Below the pieces are notes generated by a model. It was not told the origin of the DNA and ran no database searches. It saw only the letters and a program-made list of their open reading frames with translations. From Oleiphilus messinensis (lineage in GTDB: Bacteria > Pseudomonadota > Gammaproteobacteria > Pseudomonadales > Oleiphilaceae), in contig NZ_CP021425.1 of NCBI RefSeq assembly GCF_002162375.1, positions 1,361,501 to 1,425,500 on the forward strand: a stretch of DNA of 64,000 nt. Reading direction: 5' to 3'. How positions within the stretch are numbered: position 1 is the stretch's first letter; every line of letters begins with the position of its first letter. The translations under genes and the position numbers were made by a program. Positions 56,483 through 64,000 of the stretch are shown piece after piece.

Positions 56483-57508
56483 TTACCCCAATACCCCGAC
56501 CACAGTATCAGACAGATAAAACTTTTCCAGACGATTGCGGATACGGGCTTCGATGAAACCTTTCTCCGTGAGAATTTTTTGTATTCCCGGTGCCACAGCT
56601 TTAACCTCGGTAACAACCATCTGGGAGTTCACCCCCATGTCTTCGACCAATACCGACAGCGGTTCATCACCGTATTTTTCAAAAAGATAATCCACAACGA
56701 CTTTGCAGCAGCGATAAATATAGTCTGTCTTTCGCAGCCCCAGCCAGTACTCGTAGCCCATGACCACAAATTCAATTAGATCCAGTGAACCCAGGAATTT
56801 CTGATAGTCCCGGACAGGTTTGTCTTCCAGTTCGGACCAGGTGTCCATGGCGATTTCCCGTAATTGCTCTGGCGTCAGCTCTTCGAGCAGGAAACGTTCG
56901 CTTTGGCGAATGATGTACTGAATGTTTTTGGCGATGTATTTCTTCAGGTTTTCCTCAACCTTGCCTTCCAGTTTGGGAGCGGCTTTGTTCACCATTTTTT
57001 TTCCGAGTTTCATCATAGGCGAGACCCCTGGCACCTTTTTGGTGATGATGTTGTCCTCGTAAATGTAATTTGTAATACCGTTGTACAGAATATTGGAAAC
57101 CAGCTCAGAGTAAATCGGATTGGCGAGCGCGCGCTTGATAATAGACTCCCGGAGATCCTGCAACTCCAGCGCTTTTTTAACAAATTCTTCAGCTTGACGG
57201 CTACACATCAGTTCCTTGAGCAGTGTATCGTCTTCACTATCTGACTGGTAAATTCGGTTAGCCGCTTCGCCAATCAGTTCCGAGATGCCACCGTGGATTT
57301 CCAGATCAATCACATTCCGCTGAATAATGCCCATGATATTCTCAGATGAAATGACTTCAGAGAGTGTAACTTCAGGCAGCAGTTGAAATATGGCGTTAAT
57401 CTCCGCTTCCATATCCTGCACAAACTGTTCACTGCTGAGCGCTTGAACTTCGTGTTTTACATGCATATCCAGCAATTTCTGGGCGCTAATCGGAGATGGA
57501 GTGGTCAT
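56483..57508 (-). CDS. Uncharacterised helical protein with DesT-type operator
   Basis: I do not recognise the family. The 341-residue protein has no signal peptide or clear membrane segment and is predicted mostly helical and acidic, with a basic amphipathic middle part (about residues 165-205, KLGKKMVNKAAPKLEGKVEE). GAGGAAG lies before the ATG at 57508. Its predicted promoter carries a 16-bp palindrome (57537-57552) nearly identical to the one at the desaturase operon, so regulation by the same TetR-type fatty-acid regulator is likely and a role in lipid or membrane homeostasis is inferred. It is divergent from the phosphatase gene. Confidence 0.8.
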   Translation of the reverse strand: MTTPSPISAQKLLDMHVKHEVQALSSEQFVQDMEAEINAIFQLLPEVTLSEVISSENIMGIIQRNVIDLEIHGGISELIGEAANRIYQSDSEDDTLLKELMCSRQAEEFVKKALELQDLRESIIKRALANPIYSELVSNILYNGITNYIYEDNIITKKVPGVSPMMKLGKKMVNKAAPKLEGKVEENLKKYIAKNIQYIIRQSERFLLEELTPEQLREIAMDTWSELEDKPVRDYQKFLGSLDLIEFVVMGYEYWLGLRKTDYIYRCCKVVVDYLFEKYGDEPLSVLVEDMGVNSQMVVTEVKAVAPGIQKILTEKGFIEARIRNRLEKFYLSDTVVGVLG

Positions 57509-57535
57509 GGGTCTTCCTCGTTGAATTTTTTGTTA

Positions 57536-57564
57536 AGTGTACAGTCGTACACATAGTAGCGCAA
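57536..57564 (-). promoter_or_regulatory. Predicted promoter of the helical protein gene
   Basis: Reading leftward: TTGCGC (57559-57564), 17 bases, TACACT (57536-57541). Four of six bases match at each box, and the operator-like palindrome covers the -10 and part of the spacer. Confidence 0.45.
57537..57552. promoter_or_regulatory. Palindromic operator, DesT-like
   Basis: GTGTACAGTCGTACAC: arms GTGTACA and CGTACAC around GT, one mismatch from a perfect palindrome and matching the desaturase-operon site (63395) at 13 of 16 bases. A TGTTCAC half-site lies nearby (57565-57571). Confidence 0.65.
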
Positions 57565-57701
57565 TGTTCACAAGCAGATGATATGTGAGCCAGGTCTCGA
57601 TTTTAGATCCGTCCAGTGCCAGTTTGGGTACGTAACACATTTGACATGCATAAAAATTAGGATGGCCGCCAGAGGCAGTTTATCAATGGAGAGGTAGCGC
57701 T

Positions 57702-59039
57702 ATGCAAATTAGATCGAGTTTAATGAGAAGTCATCGGGCGTGGTTATTCGGTGCAGTGGTTATTTTGGCAGGTTGTGATTTTGAGGTCGAGGTTTCAGGA
57801 AGTGGTCGGGTTGTGTCCGATCCTGCAGGTATCGACTGTCGGGCAGAGAGCGGTTCGTGCATCGTTGAGGATTATGAAAAACTGGGTGATGGTAATGACA
57901 AGGTAGTGACCAGGTTGACTGCGATTGCTGACGAGGGGGCTGTTCTGTCACATTGGGAAGGGGATTGTGCGAAAACAAAGCACAATAACTGCTATGTACC
58001 GATGTCTGGAGATCTTTTTGTTAAAGCGGTGTTCAAACCGATGCACTATGCAAATGACCCGGTTCCCCAGACACCGGTACGTTTTGTTGCTCTGGGTGAT
58101 ACCGGTGAAGGTAATCTGGCCCAATACCTGGTGGCCGATGCGATATGGGATGTGTGCGAGGCAAAAGGCGGGTGTGACTTTGCGATTGGTTTAGGTGATA
58201 ACATTTACGATGAGAATCCATTACATACATCTGACACGGCATTTGATCAGAAGTTTGAGCTGCCGTACCAAAAGCTGGAATTCCCGTTTTATATGTCATT
58301 GGGTAATCATGACAACGATTTGATTATCGATGGTACCGGCGGTTCCAATATCGCCGGGGATGTGCAGGTTGAATACACTTATCGTGAAAATAAATTGAGT
58401 GATAAGTGGCAATTACCGGATCGTTATTATCATTTTGGTGCACCTTTGGGGAGTACCGCCGGTGAGCGTGTAATCGACTTTTTTGTGTTGGACTCCAATC
58501 CGTTAAACAGTGCGCCGGATATTAACCCGGAGTATGAAATTAACGCTTATAAAGCAGCACAAGGGGCGTGGCTCGATGGGGCACTGGCGGTATCGAGCGC
58601 GCCCTGGAAAATGGCCTATACCCACCATCCCTATGTGTCGAACGGGAGTCACGGAAATGCGGGACGCTATGATCGTCTGCTTCCTTTGGAGCCGGTTTCA
58701 GCCAGAATTTCGGGTGAGATCTATCGACAGTGGTTTGAACAGCATGTGTGTGGCAAGATTGATCTCTTCATTGCGGGCCATGATCATGATCTTCAAATGT
58801 TAAAGTCGGTGCCGGAGTGCGGTAAAACCTTTTTCATCATTTCAGGGGCAGGCGCAAAATCCCGATCCATCGATGACGCCATGCGCAATGTGAGCTATTG
58901 GCAAGAAGGGGATACAACTGGTTTTTTCCTGCTCGAGACTAAAGGGAATACGTTGTTTGTTACGGCCTATACCGTTGATGGCGACACCGGAGATTATCGG
59001 GTTGCGTACGAGAACGTGATGCAGCGTCGTGTTGATTGA
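57702..59039 (+). CDS. Metallophosphatase lipoprotein with N-terminal repeat domain
   Basis: The 445-residue precursor has a lipoprotein signal (ILAGC, Cys25). A small disulfide-type domain follows (about 30-110) of the divergent InlB/bacterial-repeat kind (GSGRVVSDPAGIDC, AVLSHWEGDCAKT). The catalytic domain is a purple-acid-phosphatase-like metallophosphoesterase (about 125-440). Metal-site motifs are visible in order: VALGDTGEGN, GLGDNIYDEN, SLGNHDND, THHPYVSNGSHG and AGHDHDLQML. It should act at the outer membrane or in the periplasm on phosphate esters; substrate unknown. Similar to tartrate-resistant acid phosphatases. Confidence 0.87.
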   Translation: MQIRSSLMRSHRAWLFGAVVILAGCDFEVEVSGSGRVVSDPAGIDCRAESGSCIVEDYEKLGDGNDKVVTRLTAIADEGAVLSHWEGDCAKTKHNNCYVPMSGDLFVKAVFKPMHYANDPVPQTPVRFVALGDTGEGNLAQYLVADAIWDVCEAKGGCDFAIGLGDNIYDENPLHTSDTAFDQKFELPYQKLEFPFYMSLGNHDNDLIIDGTGGSNIAGDVQVEYTYRENKLSDKWQLPDRYYHFGAPLGSTAGERVIDFFVLDSNPLNSAPDINPEYEINAYKAAQGAWLDGALAVSSAPWKMAYTHHPYVSNGSHGNAGRYDRLLPLEPVSARISGEIYRQWFEQHVCGKIDLFIAGHDHDLQMLKSVPECGKTFFIISGAGAKSRSIDDAMRNVSYWQEGDTTGFFLLETKGNTLFVTAYTVDGDTGDYRVAYENVMQRRVD

Positions 59040-59057
59040 ACCAACTTTAGGTTCAAG

Positions 59058-59083
59058 CCCTTTGCGACACTTGTCGTAAAGGG
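59058..59083 (+). terminator. Hairpin after the phosphatase gene
   Basis: CCCTTTGCGACA pairs with TGTCGTAAAGGG, a nearly perfect 12-pair stem (one G-T). No T-run follows, so it may be a 3'-end stabiliser or a weak terminator. Confidence 0.5.
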
Positions 59084-59204
59084 GGCAAGTTGATCCAGTT
59101 TTGCAATCAGTTGATTTTCCACTATAACTATTCTGAATTGAAAAGGACGAGTACTTCTGGTCAGGCTGTGTGACTGGAGGTGCCACCTTCGCGGGATATG
59201 CGTA

Positions 59205-60263
59205 ATGAGTAGTGGCGTTACTGCGCCTGGAGGATTGATGCAGGAAGTTCTTTTAAATTCCTTAGTGAATATTACCAAGACCAGGGATATCGACTCGCTG
59301 GAATACAGTTTGGTATCAACCATCCATGAGTTTATTGGTTGTCAGCAGATTGCCATTTATAAAAAAATGGATACCCCCGATGCGGTCAGTATTGAGCGCA
59401 GTCTGGCCTTGTATGTTGACGATGATGGCCAGTTCCAGTGGTCGGAGCGGTGTGAAGAGGAAGAGCCCAGTCCCGAATTGATTTCCTGTTTGCACTCGGC
59501 CTGTACCATCAGTGTGCAATCCAATACCGGCGTGGAAAACCGCTGGATTCCTGTGGTGTTGCAAGAAAAACCCGTCGGAGCCATTGCGCTGACATCTGTC
59601 GGTCTGGACAGCCAGAGTCAGGTGCTGTTGAATGCGTTTTGTCGTATTTTTGAAAATTATCTCGCAGTATTAAACGAAAATGAACGAGATAAGTTGACTG
59701 GTCTCTTAAATCGCCAGACGTTTGATAAGAAAGTGGCTGACCTGATGCAGAAGCAGGTCCGTAATCAGTATCGCGGACAGGCCCATGAGGGGAATCGCAT
59801 GATTCATCCGGGATCGACATCCTGGCTGGCGATCATCGATGTAGATTATTTCAAACAGGTTAATGACCGCTATGGCCACGTATGTGGAGATGAAGTTCTT
59901 CTGTTACTGGCACAGAAAATGAACGAATTCTTTCGTGCTTCGGATTTACTGTTCCGCTTTGGTGGCGAGGAATTTGTAATTGTATTCGAGCCGACTCGTT
60001 CAGATATGTTACGCAAGCGTTTGGATGCTTTTATGGACATGATCCGCTCTACACGCTTCCCGTTTGTAGCCAACATTACGGTGAGCATTGGTGTTGCCCG
60101 GATGAGTCCGTATGATTTTCCCATTTCTGTACTTGAAAACGCGGATCGAGCACTGTACCACGCCAAAGACTCAGGTCGGGATCAGTTGCATTTCTTTCAT
60201 GAAATCGTGGAAATTCTGGACCGGGAAAATGGCGACCTCGACGGCGATGTTGATCTGTTTTAA
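59205..60263 (+). CDS. Diguanylate cyclase (GAF-like plus GGDEF)
   Basis: A 352-residue cytoplasmic protein that should make c-di-GMP. Residues about 15-155 form a GAF-like sensor domain. The GGDEF domain (about 163-335) begins NERDKLTGLLNRQTFDKKV and has the intact catalytic FRFGGEEFVIVF with an RASD inhibition site five residues before it. The second start, ATG 59238 with GGAGGA close upstream, is also possible. No EAL domain. Signal sensed is unknown. Confidence 0.93.
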   Translation: MSSGVTAPGGLMQEVLLNSLVNITKTRDIDSLEYSLVSTIHEFIGCQQIAIYKKMDTPDAVSIERSLALYVDDDGQFQWSERCEEEEPSPELISCLHSACTISVQSNTGVENRWIPVVLQEKPVGAIALTSVGLDSQSQVLLNAFCRIFENYLAVLNENERDKLTGLLNRQTFDKKVADLMQKQVRNQYRGQAHEGNRMIHPGSTSWLAIIDVDYFKQVNDRYGHVCGDEVLLLLAQKMNEFFRASDLLFRFGGEEFVIVFEPTRSDMLRKRLDAFMDMIRSTRFPFVANITVSIGVARMSPYDFPISVLENADRALYHAKDSGRDQLHFFHEIVEILDRENGDLDGDVDLF

Positions 60264-60285
60264 ATGCTGATTCCTGAACTTTGAA

Positions 60286-60305
60286 CGCGCACCTCCTTGT
60301 GCGCG
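60286..60305. terminator. Bidirectional terminator between convergent genes
   Basis: CGCGCAC (60286-60292) pairs perfectly with GTGCGCG (60299-60305); T-rich sequence (ATTCATGTTTATTTT) follows on the plus strand. It ends the diguanylate cyclase gene and possibly the leftward gene at 60314. Confidence 0.55.
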
Positions 60306-60313
60306 ATTCATGT

Positions 60314-60721
60314 TTATTTTGCTGTATCAGATTCTCTGGAGTCTTCACTGACAACGTTGACCAGTGGCTTATCGCTACCTGGGTGGCCCGTGGGCGTCTC
60401 ATCAGGCAATGATTTAAGTTGCGCATTTTCTTTGTGGATCTTATTTGCCTGCTGGCCATCTTCCAATGCTTCAAATAAATCGCTGGCCAAGTCACCGACA
60501 CGATTGTTAACCGTACGAATTGTGTCGTAAATCGAGTGTATCAGCGCTTCATGACGCTCCTTGGCCTGAAGCTTTTCAAGCTTCTCGCCGCCCGCTTTTT
60601 CCAGTTGATCCAGGGGAACGTTGGCAATGGAAGTGTGAATTTCCTCAATGCGAGTCACCGCACTATCGACTGCGGTTTGCAATGTATCTTTGATAACTTC
60701 CAGTTGGTTGATCCAACTCAT
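60314..60721 (-). CDS. Small helical protein of unknown function
   Basis: The 135-residue protein (MSWINQLEVIKDTLQTAVDS) is made of amphipathic helices with heptad-like spacing (EKLEKLQAKERHEALIHSIY, RVGDLASDLFEALEDGQQ) and a polar disordered tail. It resembles coiled-coil or phasin-like proteins only in general character. AGGAG lies 7 bases before ATG 60721, which is better placed than the ATG at 60727. No function is assigned. Confidence 0.65.
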   Translation of the reverse strand: MSWINQLEVIKDTLQTAVDSAVTRIEEIHTSIANVPLDQLEKAGGEKLEKLQAKERHEALIHSIYDTIRTVNNRVGDLASDLFEALEDGQQANKIHKENAQLKSLPDETPTGHPGSDKPLVNVVSEDSRESDTAK

Positions 60722-60895
60722 ATTCATGCTCCTATGGGCGTATTCGGACGATCTGCGGGATGAAGAGGGTCACGACGCGATAACCGTTTTTGTCTTGTAA
60801 TCAGGGTTTTCCGGTACGATACCATGTCCGAACGTAATGTTAAATTAGTGTTTGGTGAAAATATGAACAGTTTCGATGTTTTCAGGTGTAAAGAG

Positions 60896-60917
60896 CCAGC
60901 CCTGGAATCAGGGCTGG
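60896..60917 (-). terminator. Terminator of the desaturase operon
   Basis: CCAGCCCTG (60896-60904) pairs perfectly with CAGGGCTGG (60909-60917) around GAAT. Read leftward it is followed by CTCTTTACACC. Ends the desaturase gene at 60965. Confidence 0.75.
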
Positions 60918-60964
60918 ATACCGATCAAAGCCGGAATATACTGCAAAGGCTGCTACCAGGTTGC

Positions 60965-62125
60965 TTAGGCCGCTACCAGTTGACCCTCGACGTTGCTATC
61001 TTTTGGCTTGCGGCTGAAACGAATGATGCGTTTCAGTACAGTTTTGTACTGGCTCCAGAACGTGCCGGTGTTGTACGGCAGACCATGCTTCTCACAGATT
61101 TCCTGAACACGGGGTGACATCTCTGCGTAGCGGTGTGCCGGGATGTCCGGGAACAAATGGTGTTCAATCTGATAGCTTAAATGACCGCTTAAGATGTGTA
61201 GCCACTTACCGCCGGTAAAGTTGCCGGAACCCAATAGTTGACGGTAGTACCAGTGACCTCGAGTTTCATTTTCACAAACTTCAACCGGGAAGGTTTTCGA
61301 GCCTTCAGTAAAGTGGCCGCAGAAAATCACGGTAGATGCCCACAGGTTACGGATCAGGTTAGCCAGCATGTTCCCCAGTAGCACTTTCAGGAAAAACGGG
61401 CCTGCCAGCAGCGGGAAGAAAATGTAATCCTTGAAGATCTGTCTGAAGCCTTTTTTGGCAAACGTTTTATAAAATGGAATGCGTGATTTCCAGGTCACTT
61501 CCTTGCGTACTACTTTTTCGAACTCCATTTCGTGTAATGCAACACCCCATTGGAAGAAAACGCTCAATAGCACGTAGTAGGCGAACTGAAAGCGTCTCAG
61601 CGGGTGCCAGGATTCGTCTTCAGACATGCGCAGAATACCATAGCCGTAATCCCGATCCTTACCCAGAATATTGGTGTAAGTGTGGTGCTCATAGTTGTGA
61701 GTCTTGCGCCAGGAATCCGCATCACATGCTGTATCCCACTCGTAGCTGGTCGAGTGTAGTTTCGGATCGTTCATCCAGTCGTATTGACCGTGCATGACAT
61801 TGTGGCCGATTTCCATATTTTCGATGATTTTGGCAACCCCCAGCGACAACACGCCAAGCGCGAAAGGAATCGGTGTGAAGCTGAAATGAATCAAACCCCG
61901 GCCGCTGATTTCGAAAATTCGTTGTGTGCGCACGATTTTGCGGATGTATTTTGCATCACGCTCGCCAATATCAGCGCGCACTTCTTCAAGCAGGGCGTCA
62001 AACTCTTTCTGAAGGCTCTCCAGCATTTCCGGCGTTGGTTCCGGCAAGTCGTTGTTGTCGAAGGTAAGGGGGCTGACCTTTGTTTTCTGTTCAGTTTGAA
62101 TGGTGTCTTGAGCAATCATGTTCAT
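60965..62125 (-). CDS. desB: Acyl-CoA delta-9 desaturase, DesB-type
   Basis: A di-iron membrane desaturase that introduces a double bond into long acyl chains. The 386-residue protein has three histidine boxes: GHNVMHG, HNYEHHTYTN and SYQIEHHLFPDIPAHRY, with hydrophobic helices between them (about 65-85 and 220-250). It resembles Pseudomonas DesB and mycobacterial DesA3. ATG at 62125 (MNMIAQDT) has AAGGA seven bases upstream; ATG at 62140 is an alternative. It follows its reductase partner by about 100 bases on the same strand. Confidence 0.93.
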   Translation of the reverse strand: MNMIAQDTIQTEQKTKVSPLTFDNNDLPEPTPEMLESLQKEFDALLEEVRADIGERDAKYIRKIVRTQRIFEISGRGLIHFSFTPIPFALGVLSLGVAKIIENMEIGHNVMHGQYDWMNDPKLHSTSYEWDTACDADSWRKTHNYEHHTYTNILGKDRDYGYGILRMSEDESWHPLRRFQFAYYVLLSVFFQWGVALHEMEFEKVVRKEVTWKSRIPFYKTFAKKGFRQIFKDYIFFPLLAGPFFLKVLLGNMLANLIRNLWASTVIFCGHFTEGSKTFPVEVCENETRGHWYYRQLLGSGNFTGGKWLHILSGHLSYQIEHHLFPDIPAHRYAEMSPRVQEICEKHGLPYNTGTFWSQYKTVLKRIIRFSRKPKDSNVEGQLVAA

Positions 62126-62231
62126 AATAGCGTCCTTCATATATTTTATGTGGCAATTGCAGATAGAGTAGGAAAATGAAAATGTCTCGATATCTGCTTT
62201 GTTCTGGTGTTAACCCAGTCAAAATTTTGCT

Positions 62232-63371
62232 TTACAGTGCGAGTGTCACATCGGTGACCGGTACGGCGATACAGAGTTGGATTTCTTCCTTTCCACCGTC
62301 GGAAATTTCGCCGGTCAGCATGTTTCTCACCCGGCCACTTTGCTTGGTGCACTTACAGGTGTGGCAAATCCCGATTCGACAGCCTGACTTCGGACTCAAG
62401 CCAGCAGCTTCGGCCTGATCCAGTAATGGCATCTGATTGGTTCCAGTCACTTCCCGGTGGCTTTTACTGAATGTCAGTTGATGTTCCATTTCTGCTTCGC
62501 CATCTACGGGAAGCGGGCTTACAACGAACACTTCTTCATGGATCGGTAGATTGCTTTTGTGGCTTTGAATCAATTCTTTCGCGATATCCCGAAAACCCTG
62601 TGGTCCACAAACATAGGCGTGTTCAAAGTCTTCATTGATGTATGGACGAACATGATCGGCGCAAATCAAACCGGCCTCTTCAGTGGCGAAGCATTTGACG
62701 GTTAACCAGTCATGTTTCTGGTCCATGGTTTTCAGCTCTTGGCCGAAGATAAATTCATCCGCCTTGTTGGCATAGTAGATCAACGTCACCGGACGAGTAT
62801 CTGTCTCTTCACTTTCAATGCCGGCCTCAATCGTTCTGATCTGCGACATGATTGGCGTAATGCCTGAACCCGCTGCGATGTACAGTAAGGCGGTGTCCGT
62901 ATTCGCGGGCAGGGTAAATTCGCCTTGGGCCGGGCTGAGTGAAACGATATCGCCGGAGCGAAGGCTCTCGTGAATCCAGCCTGTTACGCGTCCCTCTGGC
63001 ACGCGTTTGATCGTGATGCTGATGAGGCCTTGATCCAGCCACAGCGAAGGTGCAGAAGAAAGGCTAAACGTTCGCGTCACCGCGCTACCATTGATCGTCA
63101 CGCTCAGTTGCAAATGCTGACCGGCTTCAAATCCCTTCCAGTTGGAAACAGGCTGCAGGACCAGGGTTTTTGTATCGGCGGTCTCGGAAATAACTTCGAG
63201 TACACGTGCTCGAGTTTCAGTCAGTGACCACATCGGATTGATTGATTCTGCCAGAACATCGAAGTATTCAGCAGGGGTATCAGTATTAAACAATGCTTGA
63301 GAAATCCATTTCGTAGTACGGCTTAACAACACAGATCGATTGGATTCCGCTGTATGAGTTTGGTTCGACAT
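62232..63371 (-). CDS. desC: Ferredoxin reductase partner of the desaturase (DesC-type)
   Basis: Electron donor for the desaturase. The 379-residue protein has a FAD-binding domain (TRTFSLSSAP for FAD, about 110-125), an NAD(P)H-binding domain (LLYIAAGSGITPIMSQIRTI, AYVCGPQGFRDIA) and a C-terminal plant-type [2Fe-2S] domain (SPKSGCRIGICHTCKCTKQS). It receives electrons from NADPH and passes them through the cluster. ATG 63371 has CAGGAG 8 bases upstream; a longer frame to 63431 runs through the promoter. First gene of the operon. Confidence 0.93.
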   Translation of the reverse strand: MSNQTHTAESNRSVLLSRTTKWISQALFNTDTPAEYFDVLAESINPMWSLTETRARVLEVISETADTKTLVLQPVSNWKGFEAGQHLQLSVTINGSAVTRTFSLSSAPSLWLDQGLISITIKRVPEGRVTGWIHESLRSGDIVSLSPAQGEFTLPANTDTALLYIAAGSGITPIMSQIRTIEAGIESEETDTRPVTLIYYANKADEFIFGQELKTMDQKHDWLTVKCFATEEAGLICADHVRPYINEDFEHAYVCGPQGFRDIAKELIQSHKSNLPIHEEVFVVSPLPVDGEAEMEHQLTFSKSHREVTGTNQMPLLDQAEAAGLSPKSGCRIGICHTCKCTKQSGRVRNMLTGEISDGGKEEIQLCIAVPVTDVTLAL

Positions 63372-63394
63372 TTCTGTATCTCCTGTAACTTGTT

Positions 63395-63410
63395 GTGTAC
63401 ATTTGTACAC
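63395..63410. promoter_or_regulatory. Palindromic operator in the desC-desB promoter
   Basis: GTGTACATTTGTACAC is a perfect 7+2+7 palindrome, placed over the -10 region of the leftward promoter and so able to block RNA polymerase. Probable binding site of the adjacent TetR-type regulator. Confidence 0.7.
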
Positions 63411-63431
63411 TCTAAGTGTTTCTTGTGTCAA
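63402..63431 (-). promoter_or_regulatory. Promoter of the desC-desB operon
   Basis: Reading leftward: perfect TTGACA (63426-63431), 18 bases, TACAAA (63402-63407). The -10 lies inside the palindrome at 63395-63410. Confidence 0.6.
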
Positions 63432-63504
63432 CAGAAAAATTTAAATATTTTTGTGTAAAAATAATAAAATATAATAAAAACAGATATTTATAATTTTTTA
63501 TATT

Positions 63505-63520
63505 GTGTACACGTGAACAC
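63505..63520. promoter_or_regulatory. Second operator-like palindrome
   Basis: GTGTACACGTGAACAC has arms GTGTACA and TGAACAC with one mismatch, in the middle of the divergent region. Related half-sites GTGTTCA (63571-63577) and TGAACAC (63609-63615) are closer to the regulator gene. Confidence 0.5.
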
Positions 63521-63675
63521 TGGTAGTTGATTTGGTGGGAGTTTTATGTTCCTATCATGCTCATAAACAGGTGTTCATCGGTTCGTAAAAAATAAAAATG
63601 TGAACGAGTGAACACTAATTGTTGATTGATGTGCCCGCCTTTTTATCTCCGGTGGCGCATGCAATGAGGGTAGAA

Positions 63676-64000
63676 TATGAGTACTCGATTAGAGAAAAAG
63701 CTGATGACGCGCCAATCGCTTATGGATGCGGTGCTGGAATTGATTGACGAGGGAATGGGGTTTGCCTCGATCAGTATTCGTGAGGTGGCGAAGCGTTCCG
63801 GTGTTGTTCCGACGGCATTTTACCGCCACTTTACAGACATGGAGGATCTTGCGTTCTGTTTGGTGGATGAATTCAGTCTGGGATTGCGTCGAGTGTTAAG
63901 AGAGACCCGCCAGCAAACCCGCAGTGTTGGTCCCTTGATTCGTCAATCGGTACTCATCTACGTTGAACACGTGCAGCAAAACCGTGGCCTGTTCCGGTTT
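63676..64000 (+). CDS. desT: TetR-family regulator, DesT/FabR-like (truncated by window end)
   Basis: Only the first 108 codons are inside the window. MSTRLEKKLMTRQSLMDAVL is followed by a TetR-type DNA-binding domain (about residues 25-60) with SISIREVAKRSGVVPTAFYR and HFTDMEDLAF. GAGGGT lies 6 bases before the ATG. It is divergent from the desaturase operon, exactly as DesT is in Pseudomonas, which senses the saturated-to-unsaturated acyl-CoA ratio. Ligand domain not visible, so the name is by context and homology. Confidence 0.88.

Noticed and set aside
60824-61117. Plus-strand open frame overlapping the end of the desaturase gene
   Set aside because: Its first part covers the operon terminator and the rest is antisense to conserved desaturase codons.

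Overview
The window is a gene-dense, mostly housekeeping piece of a gammaproteobacterial chromosome. Base composition is moderate and the genes are close to a pseudomonad/oceanospirillalean type. Gene order matches several conserved Pseudomonas blocks: ffh-rpsP-rimM-trmD-rplS; dsbC-hom-thrC-recJ; prfB-lysS; nadB/sdhE/ygfX/ygfZ divergent from rpoE(algU)-rseA-rseB-rseC-degP(mucD); lepA-lepB-DUF4845-rnc-era-recO-pdxJ; and gacS/cysM-rlmD-relA-mazG. Here these blocks lie side by side, so this is a relative of Pseudomonas, not Pseudomonas itself. A marine, lipid-metabolising member of Pseudomonadales/Oceanospirillales is a reasonable guess, but only a guess. I see no rRNA, tRNA, insertion sequence, prophage or CRISPR array.

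Layout. 1-6.1 kb: monothiol glutaredoxin, then a leftward group (TonB-like protein, DUF1631 protein, CorB-type CBS transporter, YpjD/CcsA-like membrane protein). 6.1-10.3 kb: a 551-base gap with a good promoter and strong predicted RNA structure, then the SRP/ribosome operon. 10.5-17.7 kb: dsbC, a tiny Cys-rich lipoprotein, an AlaC-like aminotransferase, hom, thrC and recJ. 17.8-23.1 kb: a chemoreceptor, prfB with its programmed +1 frameshift, lysS and ung. 23.2-27.7 kb (leftward): an HDOD protein, ygfZ, ygfX, sdhE and nadB. 28.2-32.8 kb: the sigma-E envelope-stress operon ending in the DegP/MucD protease. 33-35.8 kb: a CHASE-PAS-GGDEF-EAL protein. 35.9-42.4 kb: the lepA to pdxJ block. 42.4-51.2 kb: the GacS/BarA hybrid kinase, then cysM, rlmD, relA and mazG. 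51.4-56.4 kb: a small conserved protein, ppc, and a YbaK-like/HDOD fusion. 56.5-60.7 kb: a helical protein of unknown function, a metallophosphatase lipoprotein, a diguanylate cyclase and a small helical protein. 61-64 kb: a DesB-type acyl desaturase, its ferredoxin reductase partner and a divergent, truncated TetR/DesT-type regulator.

How the genes work together. The right end is an unsaturated-fatty-acid control unit: desaturase plus electron-donor reductase, with 16-bp palindromes (GTGTACA-N2-TGTACAC type) over the promoter. The same 16-bp site lies over the predicted promoter of the uncharacterised gene at 56483-57508, about 5 kb away, which suggests that this protein belongs to the same regulon. 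Signalling is prominent: two c-di-GMP enzymes, two HDOD proteins, GacS, RelA, a chemoreceptor and sigma-E.

The most unusual non-coding features are (i) the structured pre-ffh region, (ii) several unrelated short tandem repeats (units of 14-18 bp) in gaps next to thrC, rpoE/nadB, cysM/gacS and ppc, and (iii) a hairpin with duplicated left arms followed by a terminator-like structure upstream of ppc.
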